NCBI GenBank assembly: GCA_025558095.1
Contig: JAIVFI010000031.1
Coordinates: 310,001-374,000, forward strand
Direction: 5' to 3'
From: Hyaloraphidium curvatum
Lineage: Eukaryota > Monoblepharomycota > Hyaloraphidiomycetes > Hyaloraphidiales > Hyaloraphidiaceae
DNA: 64,000 nt
The notes beneath the pieces were generated by a model. It saw nothing but the letters and a program-made list of their open reading frames with translations, made no database searches and was not told the origin of the DNA. How positions within the stretch are numbered: position 1 is the first letter of the stretch; each line of letters opens with the position of its first letter. Both the position numbers and the translations under genes were made by a program. This document shows, one piece after another, positions 1 to 11,622 of this stretch.

Positions 1-514
<514 letters not shown>

Positions 515-540
515 ACCACATAGACCTGATCATTCGCGCC

Positions 541-1511
541 ATGGTTGTTGCCGTCGGACTCGGTGGTGACGCACGTCCCCTGCCATCCCTCCTCGACGAT
601 TCCCATCCTGGCCCGACTAGCGCCGAGATGCCTCTTGCTCCTGCTTCTCCTAGGTCTCTCCGTCCCGGGAAGCGACGCCAACACGGAGAAGATCCGCCTG
701 GCGGTCGGGGGACGTGACGAAACTCCGTGCTTCGCCGGAGACCCCGCCCTCGTCGGCCATAGCCAAATGTGGCCGCGGGCCCGCATCCTCGCCGCTCTGA
801 CAAGAGCGGAAGAGTGAGAAACACTTTGCGTCGGGTTCCACTGCCCGGACCGATGAGATTTCCTACTCAGATCGCCCAAGCCGGTCCTGCAACCTCCTTA
901 CACCCTCGCCCCCGGAAACGTCCTGAACGCGACCTGCTGCGGCCCGGGAGCATCGTGGGACGTCGATGTCTATTTCATTCGCGCGAATGAGGTCGGGACG
1001 GCGCACGAGCTGCGGATATCGTACCCCGCGACGGTGGGGCGGCTCCACTCCCGCTCTCGACTTGCCGGCCTGACTCCGGGACGCAGTTCCCGGCGGACTT
1101 TTACCAGGACGTCTTTACTGCGGGCTGTTTCGTGCGGTTCCTGGGCCGGGATGCGGGGTCGCTCGCGGCGCCGACGACGGGCGAGCTCCAGCTTGCCTCG
1201 CACGTGCAGCTCGTTGCAGCAAAGGCCACGGGCGTCGCCCTGCCGGACAAGCACCTTCCCACGCTCGTGCCCTATGATATGGGTGGGTGCTCCGTCGTTC
1301 GTCGGCTCGTGCGGGGAGCTAAACGCGGACGATCCGGGCAGTGCTCGACAGGCTCTACTTCGGGGCCGTGCCCCACTCTTCCCTCCGCCTGATCGCCTTC
1401 CTCGTCGCCCTCATCATCCTGTCCGCCAAGTTCGCCGTGCCTTGGGTCGCCGCACGCATCGAAGCCATCCTCGACGCCCCCGACGCCGGAAACCGCCCCA
1501 AAACAGATTGA
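541..1511 (+). CDS. Type I ER membrane protein, Pga1-like
   Basis: A small type I membrane protein. The predicted first exon (541-562) joins across a 58-nt intron to 621, giving MVVAVGLAPR and then a leucine-rich signal peptide, followed by ANTEKIRLAV. Downstream exons give a lumenal stretch ending in AHELRISYPATVG, then FPADFYQDVFTAG, and a C-terminal hydrophobic helix (about 1399-1455, FLVALIILSAKF) with a short polar tail. Signal peptide, an NTE(K/T) motif just after it, and a C-terminal anchor are what I recall for Pga1, the partner of GPI mannosyltransferase II (Gpi18) in yeast. The match is from memory and weak in the middle. The exon(s) between about 716 and 885 are unresolved. Another ER type I protein is possible. 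Confidence 0.4.
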
Positions 1512-1694
1512 CTTGATGGCAGCTTTATTGAGCTTTTAGGAGAGTAAAGGCAATTGTTCGCAGCTCCTCCTCAATATCCCCTTCCCCCCCTCGTCCCCGC
1601 CCGCGCGGCCGCTCCTCAGCCCGCAGGGATGCCCCACAGCCCGCTCACCCCCCAACAATCAGCCAACCCGCCCCAACGCCACACGTCCGGATAT

Positions 1695-3362
1695 CTAGTG
1701 CGAGGAAGCACCCTTGAGCTCGGCGGCCTGCTCGGGGCCAATGACGAGTTTCGGGAGGCCGGCGTCTGCAAGCGCGGGGAGGGTCAGTCGGTGCCGGCGG
1801 AAGATGCACGCAGGGCAACGCACGGTAGTGGTGGTACTCGGGAGGCGAGGGCAGGTTCCACTCGAGGCCGACGGTGGCGAGGGTCTCGGGCTCACGAAGG
1901 TTGCCGTACCGGAACTTGGTGAAGAAGAGCGGGGGCATGCTGCAAACCGGCCGGGATGAGCGAAAATGCGGCCCACGGCCCGCGCGATAACCCACATCTG
2001 GGCCCAGTAGTCGTTGGCGAGGTGGTGGGTGTGGTCCCACGACGGCCGCGGGGCCTTCTCGAGCGCGACGAGGCGGTCGGGCACCTCGGCCGAAACCGGC
2101 CACGCGTCGCGGAACTCGACCGTCTCGACGGTCAGGCCCAGCTCGGCGGCGCGGTTGGCGATGCCGGCCTTGACCTTGGAGGCCAGGGCGGCGCGGTCCG
2201 ACTCGGAGAGGGGGGTGGCGACGCCGGCGACGGCCTCGGCCATGACCTTGGAGGCGTAGGTGACGAGCTCGAGCTCGCCGTCCATGGAGCCGCTGTTGTG
2301 GTGCGAGACCTGGACGAACTAGCGTGAGGAACCGTTCGAATGGGGCGTCGGGGTGCAACACACCTTGGACAGGTCGCTGTACTTGGCGTAGATGACGGCG
2401 TACGCGTCAACGTCGCCAGCTGGAAACGCGAAATGCACCGTCAACGCTGGAATGCGACGCATGCATGCACGGGAACCCACTCTTGCTCTTGGCCTTGCGC
2501 GACAGGACGCCGAGCGTGGTGCCGTGGACCGACTTGACCGCCTTCACCTTGTGGATGAAGGGCAGCAGGACGTTCCAGCCGGGACCGGCGACCTTGGAGA
2601 AGCGGCCGCCCGACTCGATGACCCACTGCTCGCTCGCGGGCACGATGTTGATGAACTGGGGGTGGCGGATACGTCAGCGCCCGAAATCGAGGGTTGCGAC
2701 GCGACGGGGCTGGCGGGATGCCGGCACCGTCCCGGGCAATAAAGGCGTCCAATGCAAAGGCCCGCAGGCGGATTCCGGGCTCCATCCGCGCTTTCCGGTG
2801 CGGATGGCGCCTCCTGGGCCCCGAACCGCGGTGGGTCGACGCGGCCTCCTCCGACCCGCATCCGCCCCGGCATCCCCTCCCGACGCATCCGCGTGATTGT
2901 CCGAGCCGGGACAGCCGATACTCACCCCGGGCGAGGGCTTCTTGCCGTAGTTTGTCGTCGACCAGAACACCCAGGTCTTTTCGCGCTCGGTGATGGCGCG
3001 GGCCTGTGCGACGGGGATGCCGTCGACGAAGGGCACAATGGGAGCCGAGCCGGCGTTCCAGGTCACCGGCTGCTCGACGACGGCGGACGACGACGAGCGG
3101 ATGGCAGCCGACGGGGCGCGGCGGGCCTGGGGAGCGGCGGCGTCAACAGCGAATCCGGGCTGCGGGCGGGGCGCCCTCCGCGTGCAAGCGAGGCGCGCTC
3201 GAGCTGCCAAGGCGGCCCCGCGGCGGGAGCAGCACTGTGCGCGCGGCATCCGGCGGCGGGCCGCGTGGCGCCACGCGGGTCGCGGCGCGCGGAGGGCGGT
3301 CGCGGCGCGGCGGCGGCGCGTACCTGGGCCGTGGCATTGCGGAGCAGGACGCGGGAAGCCAT
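1695..3362 (-). CDS. Mitochondrial SPFH (band 7) family protein, divergent
   Basis: About six exons. Exon 1 (3324-3362) encodes MASRVLLRNATAQ and joins across a 197-nt intron to exon 2 (2926-3126); the Arg/Ser/Ala-rich start looks like a mitochondrial presequence. The core reads IVPASEQWVIESGGRFSKVA, then PGWNVLLPFIHKVKAVKS, DAYAVIYAKYSDLSK and a helical part with AALASKVKAGIANRAAELGL. This follows the stomatin/prohibitin pattern (VPQQERWVVERFGRF, GVLYYKV, then helix), but the SPFH domain is diverged and the C-terminus (FRYGNLREPETLATVGLEWN) is not one I recognise. The final intron (about 58 nt) is needed to reach the end KLVIGPEQAAELKGASSH. It lies head-to-head with SLP2 at 3570, so the two may be co-expressed and could assemble together; that is inference. 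Family call good, subfamily unknown. Confidence 0.65.
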
Positions 3363-3569
3363 CGCACTCGGATTGCCCCGGCGAGGAGGACTGGGGAGGG
3401 AGAAACCGAGCTTGACTCACGCAGACGGCGCCTGGACGGGAGGCGCTAACCGGCGGGCGCCAAAAACCCGCGACTACCAAAACTCCTAACGCGATCGCTC
3501 CAACACACCCCCGCGACGCAAGCGCGTTTCCCGGGCCATCGGAAGGTCCTGCGGTCATCAGACTCCGCA
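3363..3569. promoter_or_regulatory. Shared divergent promoter of two SPFH genes
   Basis: The 207 bp between the start codons of the divergent SPFH gene (leftward) and the SLP2 gene (rightward) must hold both 5' UTRs and promoters. I see no TATA box. The shared promoter is inferred from gene order only. Confidence 0.4.
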
Positions 3570-5139
3570 ATGGCCACGGCCGTGTCGCACGCCGTGATCG
3601 GCGGGCCCTCGGCCGCCGCGAGGCGGCTCGCACGGTCCCTCGCGGCCGCCGGCCACGCCGCCCTCCGGGAACGCGCGCTACCCGCGTCCTGTCCGCCCGG
3701 CACGCGGGCATTTTCCTCCTCGAACTCTGTGACCCAGTCATGGACGGGCTCCTCGGGCTTTGGCACCGCCACCGCCCGCCAATCGTGGGGCAGCAACTCT
3801 TCGGGCGGATCGCGGTCGGCGCGGCGCCTTCCTTCGAACCTGCCGATCAAATTCGTGCCGCAGCAGGAGGCTTGGGTGGTGGAGAGGATGGGTCGGTTCT
3901 CGAGGATCCTGGAGCCTGGCCTGTGAGCGGGACGCGTCGCCCGGGCCGGGGCGTCGCTGATCTCCGCCCGGATCGCGGATCGCCCGCTGCTGCCCAGTGC
4001 TATCCTCATTCCCGTCATTGATCGGGTACGCTACGTCAAGGTGCTGAAGGAAGTGGCGGTGGAGATCCCCAGCCAGAGCGTGGGTGGTCATCGGGCGAGT
4101 GTCGTTCGGCCTGCTGACTCTAGATCTCGTTGTGGTTCAGGCCATCACCCAGGACAACGTGACCTTGGATCTGGACGGCGTCTTGTACTACAAGGTCGTC
4201 GACCCGTACAAGGTTGGTCCGACCCCGCTACGGGGATCTGCCGCCGGCTGAATGACCCACCAGGCATCCTACGGCGTCGAGGACCACGAGTACGCGATCC
4301 AGCAGCTCGCGCAGACCACCATGCGCGCCGAAATCGGCCAGATGACGCTGGACCGGACGCTCGCGGAGCGCACGCAGCTCAACGAGAACATCGTCAACGC
4401 GATCAACCACGCCTCGGACAGCTGGGGGATCCGGTGCCTGCGATACGAGGTCGGCGCGGACCGCTGCGGTGGCGCCCGTGGTTTCTGACGCCTGCGCTTC
4501 CGTTTGCGGACAGATCCGCGACATCCACCCGCCCGAGAACGTGGTGAACGCCATGCACCAGCAAGTGTCGGCGGATCGGAAGAAGCGCGCGGAGATTGTG
4601 AGCGTCCCCCTTCTCCGCGCTGCGAATCGTCGGCTCACTTTCTTCCTTCCAGCTTGAATCGGAGGGCGCCCGGCAGGCGGCCATCAACGTCGCCGAGGGC
4701 AGGAAACGTGCGATCGTGCTCGAGTCGGAGGGTAACAAGGAGAAGCAGATCAACGCAGCGGCCGGTGGGATTGTCCGCAGCCCCCTCCGAGGTTTGCCGC
4801 TGACGCAAGAACACCCCAGGCGAGGCCGAAGCGATCCAGCTGCGCGCAGCCGCCACCGCGCAGTCCATCCTCCGCGTCGCCCAGGCCATCGCCGGCAACC
4901 CCGCGGGCCGCGACGCCGTGTCCCTCTCCGTGGCGGACAAATACGTCGAGAGCTTCTCGCAGCTGGCCAAGGAGAGCACGACGCTGATCCTGCCCGGGTC
5001 CAACGCTGGGCAGGTGGCGGGGGCCGTGGCAGAGGCGATGGCGGTGTTCGAGACGCTGGCGAACAAGAACGGGGCGAGGCCTGCGATCGTGGATGGTACG
5101 CTGCAGGTCGAGAAGCAGGCGACGAAGCCGGCGCAATAG
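3570..5139 (+). CDS. Stomatin-like protein 2, mitochondrial (SPFH scaffold)
   Basis: Orthologue of the inner-membrane scaffold SLP2/STOML2, which binds cardiolipin and prohibitins and organises membrane microdomains. The N-terminus is Arg/Ser/Ala-rich (presequence), followed by VPQQEAWVVERMGRFSRILE. Splicing then gives LAILIPVIDRVRYVKVLKEV, AITQDNVTLDLDGVLYYKVV, ASYGVEDHEYAIQQLAQTTM, IRDIHPPENVVNAMHQQVSA and the coiled-coil ARQAAINVAEGRKRAIVLES, ending in the conserved STTLILPGSN block and KQATKPAQ. About seven exons; junctions such as IPSQS-AITQDN and RAEI-LESEG give uninterrupted family matches. The start at 3570 is the first ATG of the long first exon. Confidence 0.9.
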
Positions 5140-5359
5140 ATTCCCTGCCAACTTCATGGAAAGCCACCTGTCCACAAGCGGCTGGCGGAACAAGGGCGGG
5201 CCGGAAACTGCTGAATGCAATTTCCTGATCGACATATGTACTTCCGCGCGCCAGTGAAGTTTACGCGACGGGGTCGTGCTGAGTTGGATGACTCGTCGGA
5301 CTGGTTGACGTCAGCGTTTCTGCAACCCTTCTCCCAACGCTCCCCCTTTCTCCCGCGCC

Positions 5360-6682
5360 ATGGCCCCCGTGCAGTTGCTTCTAGCGAGCTTAGTTGCCCT
5401 CTTTGCAGTCCTTCTCGCCGGTGTTCCCGTGTCTGCCGACTGGCTCGGGCTCCTCAAGGACGGCGCGGACCCACCCGAGGCGGCCAGCACCTGGGAAATC
5501 CCATCGCGCGTCGGCAAGCCTCTCCGCGGCTTCTTCCTTCCCGATGCAGCGGCCGACACCGCCCACGGCCCCGGCATCTCCCACCTGGAGCCCGATCGCG
5601 AGCTGCGTCCCCACGCCGCCGTCCCGCTCCTCTCCCACCCCGCAAGGAGGCAGCAGGGCTTGCAGACCCAGGCCGGGCCGAGATCTTGGGGACTGGACCG
5701 AGTGGACGGAAACGAGGATGGGCAATTCCGGTACATCGCGAGCGGAGGCAGCGGGATCACGGTCTACGTGCTCGACTCGGGAATCGCCAGCGAGCTGGAC
5801 GAGTTCGAGGGCCGCGCCACGAAGGGCCCCAACTTCTCCAACGACACGTCCACTACGGACAACGAGGGGCACGGGACGTTCACTGCAGCGATCATCGGGG
5901 GGAAAGAATACGGGGTGGCCAAGAAGGTCAAGATCGTGGGCGTCAAAGTGACGGCCAGCGAAGGCATCGGCCGCGTCAGCGACTTCGTTCGCGGATTGCT
6001 CTGGGTCCTCGATGAAACGAAGAACGGAACCGGCGATCCGAGCATAATCAGCCTGTCCATCGGGACGGTGAGTGAGAGTGACGTGTAGAGGCGTCCAAGG
6101 GGTTGAACGAAAGTCCAGGAGCAAAGCATGCTTCTCGATCAAGCGATGAACTACATCGTGGATCTCGGCATCCCCGTCGTAGCCTCGGCCGGCAACCAGG
6201 GCGAAGATGCATGCAACTGGTCGCCGGGCTCCGCGCTTGCCGTCCTCACAGTGGGCGCCACAAACCGCACGAACGAAGTCGCCACGTATTCCAACTTCGG
6301 GCCATGCGTCAAGATCTGGGCTCCCGGCAGCGACATCGTGTCCATCTTTCCCAACGGTACCGAAAGCGTCAGGACGGGAACATCCTTTTCCAGCCCCCAC
6401 GTCGCGGGAGTCGGTAGCCGTGCGGGCGACGGTCTTCGTGCGGCCTCGTAACATGCCATCCCGCAGGCGCTCGCTCTTTACTGGGGGGAACTGCTTGCGA
6501 ACCGTTCGACAAATGCAACGGGCCAAGATGCGATCAACGCCTTGGTACGTTGTACGTAAAACGAGCCGCAATCCGGTCAACTGATGCTCCCTTTTCAGGG
6601 CGAGGCCGCGACGCCCGGTGTCCTTGGCCTTGGCTTCTTTTCCCGCACTGCAGATCTCTTCGTCAAGACACCGAGCAACTGA
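5360..6682 (+). CDS. Secreted subtilisin-like serine protease (S8, proteinase K-like)
   Basis: Residues about 1-26 form a signal peptide. A short propeptide follows, then the mature start near GLQTQAGPRSWGLDRV. The triad is visible: Asp in VYVLDSGI (about residue 139), His in EGHGTFTAA (about 171) and Ser in GTSFSSPHVAG. The oxyanion Asn lies in VASAGNQGEDACNW, which is typical of proteinase K-type enzymes. Three introns: one starts after SIGT (about 6069), one follows HVAG and joins to ALALYWGELLANR, and one lies near 6545-6598. The protein ends in LFVKTPSN. Oddities are HGTF in place of the common HGTH, and a propeptide shorter than a full I9 inhibitor domain. The 3' end is 55 bp from the convergent AMP deaminase gene. 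Confidence 0.88.
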
Positions 6683-6737
6683 GCGGGAATTCCCAAGCAA
6701 AGCAATGTAATGAAGAGCACAAAATCAAGAGCGGAAT

Positions 6738-9700
6738 CTACAGATCCTGTTCCAAGACTGAGTTGTCATCATCGTCCGGCTCCAGAAGTCCGGACATACT
6801 CCCTTTGCTCGCCAACCCCGGAGCAAAGATGGCTGGTATGCTCATGCGCGCCCCCGCAGATTTGAGCGCGAAATTCGGGCCGTCTTCTTGCACACCGTAT
6901 GTCGACGGAGCCATTGAAATAGAGGGGTTCCGCTTCAGCGGCGAGGTCGGAGAGACAATCTTTATCTCGTCCACGGTCCTGGGAGCGGTCTTTGTCGGCG
7001 ACGCCGGCGTGGAGAATGCCGGCGGAGATATGTTCAACTGGACCAGCCCGAGGCTGGAATCCGAGCGCGGCTCGACGGAGCGTGAGCGTCTCCGTTGCTC
7101 CACCTCTACCTCTTCATCCGCCAACTCTGCGTCCAGTGTGGAAGCGGCACGTCCGAGCCCGTGGGAAGAATCGCGGGGAGGAAGCTCGACAGGGATCCGA
7201 ATCGTGGGCGAAGGCGCCCGGTTCATGGTGAGAGCGACTTGAGGAACGAGCGTCTCCGGGCGTGTTCCCTCCAGTCCAGCCTCTTCCACGTACGTCGGAT
7301 GGTCGCCGGCATCGCCAGCAACAGATTCGTGCGGCAAACGCACTAGCGAACGAGTGTCAGCCAGTGCACGTAGATGACACGACGGCTACTCACTGATTCC
7401 TTCAAGCACCAGCTGACGTTCTTCCGTGAGAGTTTCCCAACGGTAAACCACGCGAAGATCCGGTACATTCGTCTTGTGGATATCTGGGGCGTTCCGATCA
7501 ACGATGTCCTATCCAATGCCCGCATCGTCCTCACCATTTCCTGTTGGCCCTGGGATAGCGCAGTCGTCGCCCAACCAACGCTTCTTCATGCCCAGTTCCC
7601 AGCCGCTCTGCATCACTGAATTGCGAGCAATTTCGCACATATCTGACAAAGCACCTCACGATGAGCCAGGTCGGTTTTGGCCTGTTGTCCGGCCCACCGG
7701 TTGGAGATAGCTTCCAGATCTGGGCTGCGACGCTGTACTCTTCTATCAGCGGCTCCTTGGTGAAGTGAAACTGCAGAGGATCGTCCGTGGACAAGGAAAC
7801 GTTAAGGCCCCGCTGAAAGAACTGCAGGAACGGGTTCCGCTCGAACTCTGGATGCGACAGACAGGCAGTCAGTTTAGCAGAGTGGCGAATTTAAAGAGTC
7901 ACTCGCCGAGGAAGAGGGCATTGTTGGACAGTGGGCTCATGGCTATGCCGATTTGATCCAGGTAGTATCTGAATTGAAGTTGTCAGAGGGGCAGCAATGT
8001 AAAGCGCCCCTTTTCTCACGCACAGGTACTGAAGAGCGGGCACTTTCCGCAGAAGGATGCCGTGGCTGATGCTTTGGGAAGTGAGATATGCTGCTGCTAG
8101 GTGCTCTGTGTCGCCGGCTTCCCCCGCGTGGGGCCGGAACACGAAAGTGTCTGCAAGGGAACATGTCAGTCGTGATGACGGTGGCCACAGACATCCACCC
8201 ACTAAAGCCCCGCTGCTGCCGCCAATGGTTCAAAGACACCATGTTTGCGTACAGGAAGTACGCCCAGTAGCTGTACGGCGGGTTCGTCGCGAAGTTCCAC
8301 TGTTTGGGGAGCGGATACTTCCGCCAGATCCGCTTCTCCGGCTTGGATTCGTCGTCCACCGAATCGAAACCGATGACGTTCTGCAGAAAGACGTGCAGCT
8401 TGGGGTCCACGGAGGGATCCTTCGTAGCCGCGTAAAGAGGCTCGAAAACGTCTCGAAGGCTCGTTAGCAAAAGACTTTGATAACCCCCCTCGGTCACTCA
8501 CTTGCGATGACCTCTGCAAAGTCCTTGACCTGACCGCTTTCCTTGTACACGTTGTACAGGCGAGGGATCTGAATGAGCCAACGCACATTGGTTGAGAAGA
8601 GCTTGTTGTCGACAACCCAGGCCTGCAAGACGACAGATGTGAGCATAGCTAGCGGGCAATCCGGCGTCGGCACGTACGGCAAGCTTGCTCCACTCGGATT
8701 TGCTCCGACCGTAGATCGAAATCCTGTACTCCGCATGCTGGTACTTGGACGCCTCCAGGTCCTGAAAGACTTCCTTGGTGAGCTCTGCGAGGTACTTTCC
8801 CTTGATGAAGTTGTCCGTTTTCAGGAAAATCTCCCGCAAGCGCGATTCTCCGAGCGGGTTGTACTTGAGGTTGAACTTGTCAAAGCGGTGGAAAGAGTCC
8901 TTGTGCGCCTGCGACAGGGTCAGCTTCCACCAGGCGCTCACTGTCGACACCCACGTGCATGTCGAGCGTATCAATACTCAGATCGTACGCAGTTAGGTTC
9001 AGCGACTGGAAAACTTCGTTCAGGGTAAGGTGCTTGTTATCACGGAAAATGACGATCTCCTGTGCGTGGGGAACGTCTAGATGCTGAAGAGGCGCGGCGG
9101 TTTCGAAACCCACGTCGCCGCTCTTGCGGAGCTTGGACTTGATGAAGCGGAGGAGGTGCTTTTGATTCATGCAGCTAGAATGGTGGACGTGGGTGTCCAC
9201 CTTGCGGACATTGTAGAAGTCTCTGTGCGGCACTCGCTAACAAGCACCCGTTAGCGGCGAGGAGCGTTTGCGCGCGAGGCACACACACCTTGCTCGCGGC
9301 CATCTCCTGGTAATCGTTCAGGAGAGTGTACATCTGGAACTTGCTTTCCAGGTACCGCATGCGGCGGAAGGCAAAGCTCTTTGTCGGCCCATCCGAGATC
9401 ACTTCGAGGATGAAGTCCAGCTTGACGTAGTAGTCCTTGACGCTCGGCACGTGGAAGACGCATGAATCCTGGTCTCGAAGAAAGTCTGCGATGCAAATGG
9501 ATGGCAATAGTGACCCTCAAGTCGGACACCGCGAATCAAGAGCTCGAGCCGTACCTCCGTCGGATTCGAAAACCTTGTAGACTCCGTCGTCGCACATGGC
9601 GAACGTTTTCTTCCGAGAGAGTGTCAAGCAGTGCTTCCTGATCGTCCATAAATAACCTACGGTATCAGGCTCCGGTATCGAAACCTTGGACATGTCAAAC

Positions 9701-10176
9701 TCCGGCGGTGGCCGCCGTTCCAAGGTATCCAGCTTGACGTCCCCGGTTTCCGACTTGACATACGACGAAGGCGGGGGCGGCGGAAAGACATCCCAAGAGT
9801 CGCTGTCCTTGGGGTTGTCCCCAATCCGCTGGAGGGACCACGCCATGTAGTCCGCGCGGAGCTCCAGGCAACGCTTCAGCGAAGATAGGAGCGACTGGAG
9901 CTCGTCCGCCAGCGCACGCTCCGAAAAGCGAAAATTCCACCCCCCGGCCTGACTCTCATGACTGACGGGCGGAAGTGTCCCGGGGCCCCCGCGGTCGGCA
10001 ATCTGCTGCGCTTGAGAGAGCTTCGAAACTTCCGGTTGCGATGGCCGATGAAGCGTGTTCGTGAGGACTTTGCTGTCTATCTGCTGCAGCACGCGCTCGT
10101 TGTTCGTCCCATAGTAAGGATTCGACGCCCTTCTTGTCCGTGCGGCGCCAAAGGCAGTCCCATTGTCCGACGCCAT
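6738..10176 (-). CDS. AMD1: AMP deaminase with long C-terminal tail
   Basis: Converts AMP to IMP and ammonia in the purine nucleotide cycle. The N-terminal exon starts [16 protein letters not shown] and carries the regulatory region. The catalytic TIM barrel follows over many small exons: zinc-binding [20 protein letters not shown], then [13 protein letters not shown]-type sequence, [38 protein letters not shown] and the second metal/catalytic block [20 protein letters not shown]. The usual C-terminus ([20 protein letters not shown]) ends near 7394. There a 51-nt intron joins in frame to a further 200-codon segment rich in Ser, Pro, Asp and Glu that ends [12 protein letters not shown]. The tail is not part of the known catalytic domain and may be regulatory. 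Enzyme identity is secure; the tail depends on splicing of that intron. Confidence 0.92.
7343..7393 (-). other. 51-nt intron whose retention ends AMP deaminase early
   Basis: The donor reads CA|GTGAGTAG on the minus strand and the acceptor CGCTAG|TGCG, with a GGCTGAC branch-like motif. If unspliced, GGA ATC AGT GAG TAG stops the protein at the usual AMP deaminase end (GISE). If spliced, the frame continues as [12 protein letters not shown] into the Ser/Pro/acidic tail. Confidence 0.6.
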
Positions 10177-10400
10177 TTGGGTGCAGGACCCTGCACCAAG
10201 AGTCCGTCTCTGGCCTGCTGGCTCGGTAGAGAATCCGCCGGAAGAAGTTCGGAGTTCAAATGCTAACGATCTCGACGCGTCTCAAAGGTTGGACACGTTC
10301 GAACGCGCGACGGCGTCAGACGCCGGGGGTTCAAGAGCGGCGGGGTCTCGTGATCGGGGGACCAGTCAGCCGGGGACAGAAAAAATACCTAACATTCATA

Positions 10401-11532
10401 TCAAGCTGCAGATTTCTTCTCCCGTTTCCGCTCCATCTTTCTCTGTAGCTTCTTTAGATCCCGCGCGCTCATCTGATCCAACGACTTCGGTTCCTTCGGC
10501 TTCGCAGGAGCCGCGGCGGGCGCCTCATCGTCCCCACCATCCGGCCGCTCCGTCGGTCCAGTCGTTTCCGCAGCGATCGCCCCTCCCGAAGACTTTCTTT
10601 TCTTCTTCTTCTTCAAATCGCCGCCGTCGCGGAGGTGTCCCTCGAAGAGCGTGTCCCGATCGCCGTCCTCGTCAAGCTGTGCCGGTCCTTTGATCGAGAG
10701 CGGACCGTCCCCATCATTCGCGCCTTCTTCAGCTGGCGCCGGCTCCACTGGGCCAGGCCGATCGATCCGGGTCTTGGCAAGAGGCTCATAGAGGGGCGGC
10801 AATGGCACAACGTATGGGACGCTCGGCCGCGGTCGCGAGCCGACCACGCCATCGTCTCCTTCCATGTTCAGCTCCCCGGTAATGGTCATCATGTCGTTCG
10901 CGTGCATGAGACTGGAGCAAATGAGACCTCAAGCACTCCTCGGCAGCAAAGACAGTCACCTGTGAACCCGAAAGCGGATAACGGTGCCCTCCTCCACATC
11001 CTTTCCGGAGCTTCGCTCCTGCCAACACCGCCTCTGGTCGTCATACTCGTATCCTGACGAAGGAATATGGTCCACCGGAATCGACGCGTTGAAGATGTCG
11101 TGGACCAGGAGCCCGATGTGGCTCCGCGAAGTCTTGGTCACGGTACCAACTTGAAAACCGTGTCACCAAGGCAGTCGGGTCAAACCGTCTTCGAGCCTAC
11201 CTAAGGCGCTGCCCACAGCCGGCGAAAAGACAAGGAGAGTAAGGGAGACGTGAAAGTGGAAGTAGCCGTTGTCGTAAAACATGACGGCGTCGTTGGAGAC
11301 GGGTTTCAGGTCCGTGTACGACACCAAGATCCCGTCAACCTCCGGCAGATGCCTGGGCAAAGGTCAGGGGATCGCCTGGGAGAGCTGGGACGTCGAACCT
11401 CATGAGGTAGCGGCCGAGGAACGTGTGGGCTCCGTCGGCCGGCGATGCCAGGAAGACCGGCGGCAAATGGAGAAACCAGTCGGCCCGTATCCGCCGGAAC
11501 TGGCCATCGGAGCCGGATCTTCGCCGTTTCAT
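10401..11532 (-). CDS. RPA43: RNA polymerase I subunit RPA43
   Basis: RPA43 forms the Pol I stalk with RPA14 and contacts initiation factor Rrn3. The start is MKRRRSGSDGQFRR at 11532. Exons in order give an N-terminal part, HLPEVDGILVSYTDLKPVSN (family stretch preceding the hydrophobic strand), FHFHVSLTLLVFSPAVGSAL, then the S1-like OB fold KTSRSHIGLLVHDIFNASIP, which is the RPA43/Rpb7-family signature. The last exon is acidic and Lys-rich (GGDLKKKKKRKSSGG) and ends in MERKREKKSAA, a nucleolar-type tail. At least three introns; VIRFRVHR joins to LMHANDMMTITGEL. The start codon is 90 bp from that of the divergent Rho-GEF gene. Confidence 0.85.
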
Positions 11533-11622
11533 GCCCTCGCGGTTTTGTGTTGAGTTGTTGACCGGAGGCCGGGCCCGATCGGCCTTCCAAACACCCCTCA
11601 AATCTGGTGACGGCGACCGGCC
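11533..11622. promoter_or_regulatory. 90-bp divergent promoter RPA43 / Rho-GEF
   Basis: Only 90 bp separate the two opposed start codons, so the 5' UTRs must be very short, overlap, or start inside the neighbouring gene. No core element is recognisable by eye. Confidence 0.35.

Noticed and set aside
5840-5900. Subtilase as an inactive pseudoenzyme because of HGTF
   Set aside because: The second His of HGTH is not catalytic; Asp, His, Asn and Ser of the active site are all present.
6738-7343. Separate gene for the Ser/Pro/acidic protein
   Set aside because: It has only a GTG start and joins in frame to AMP deaminase by a well-formed 51-nt intron.
10163-10693. Plus-strand ORF starting inside the AMP deaminase 5' end
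   Set aside because: Antisense shadow with Ser/Arg/Pro low complexity; overlaps the RPA43 C-terminal exon.
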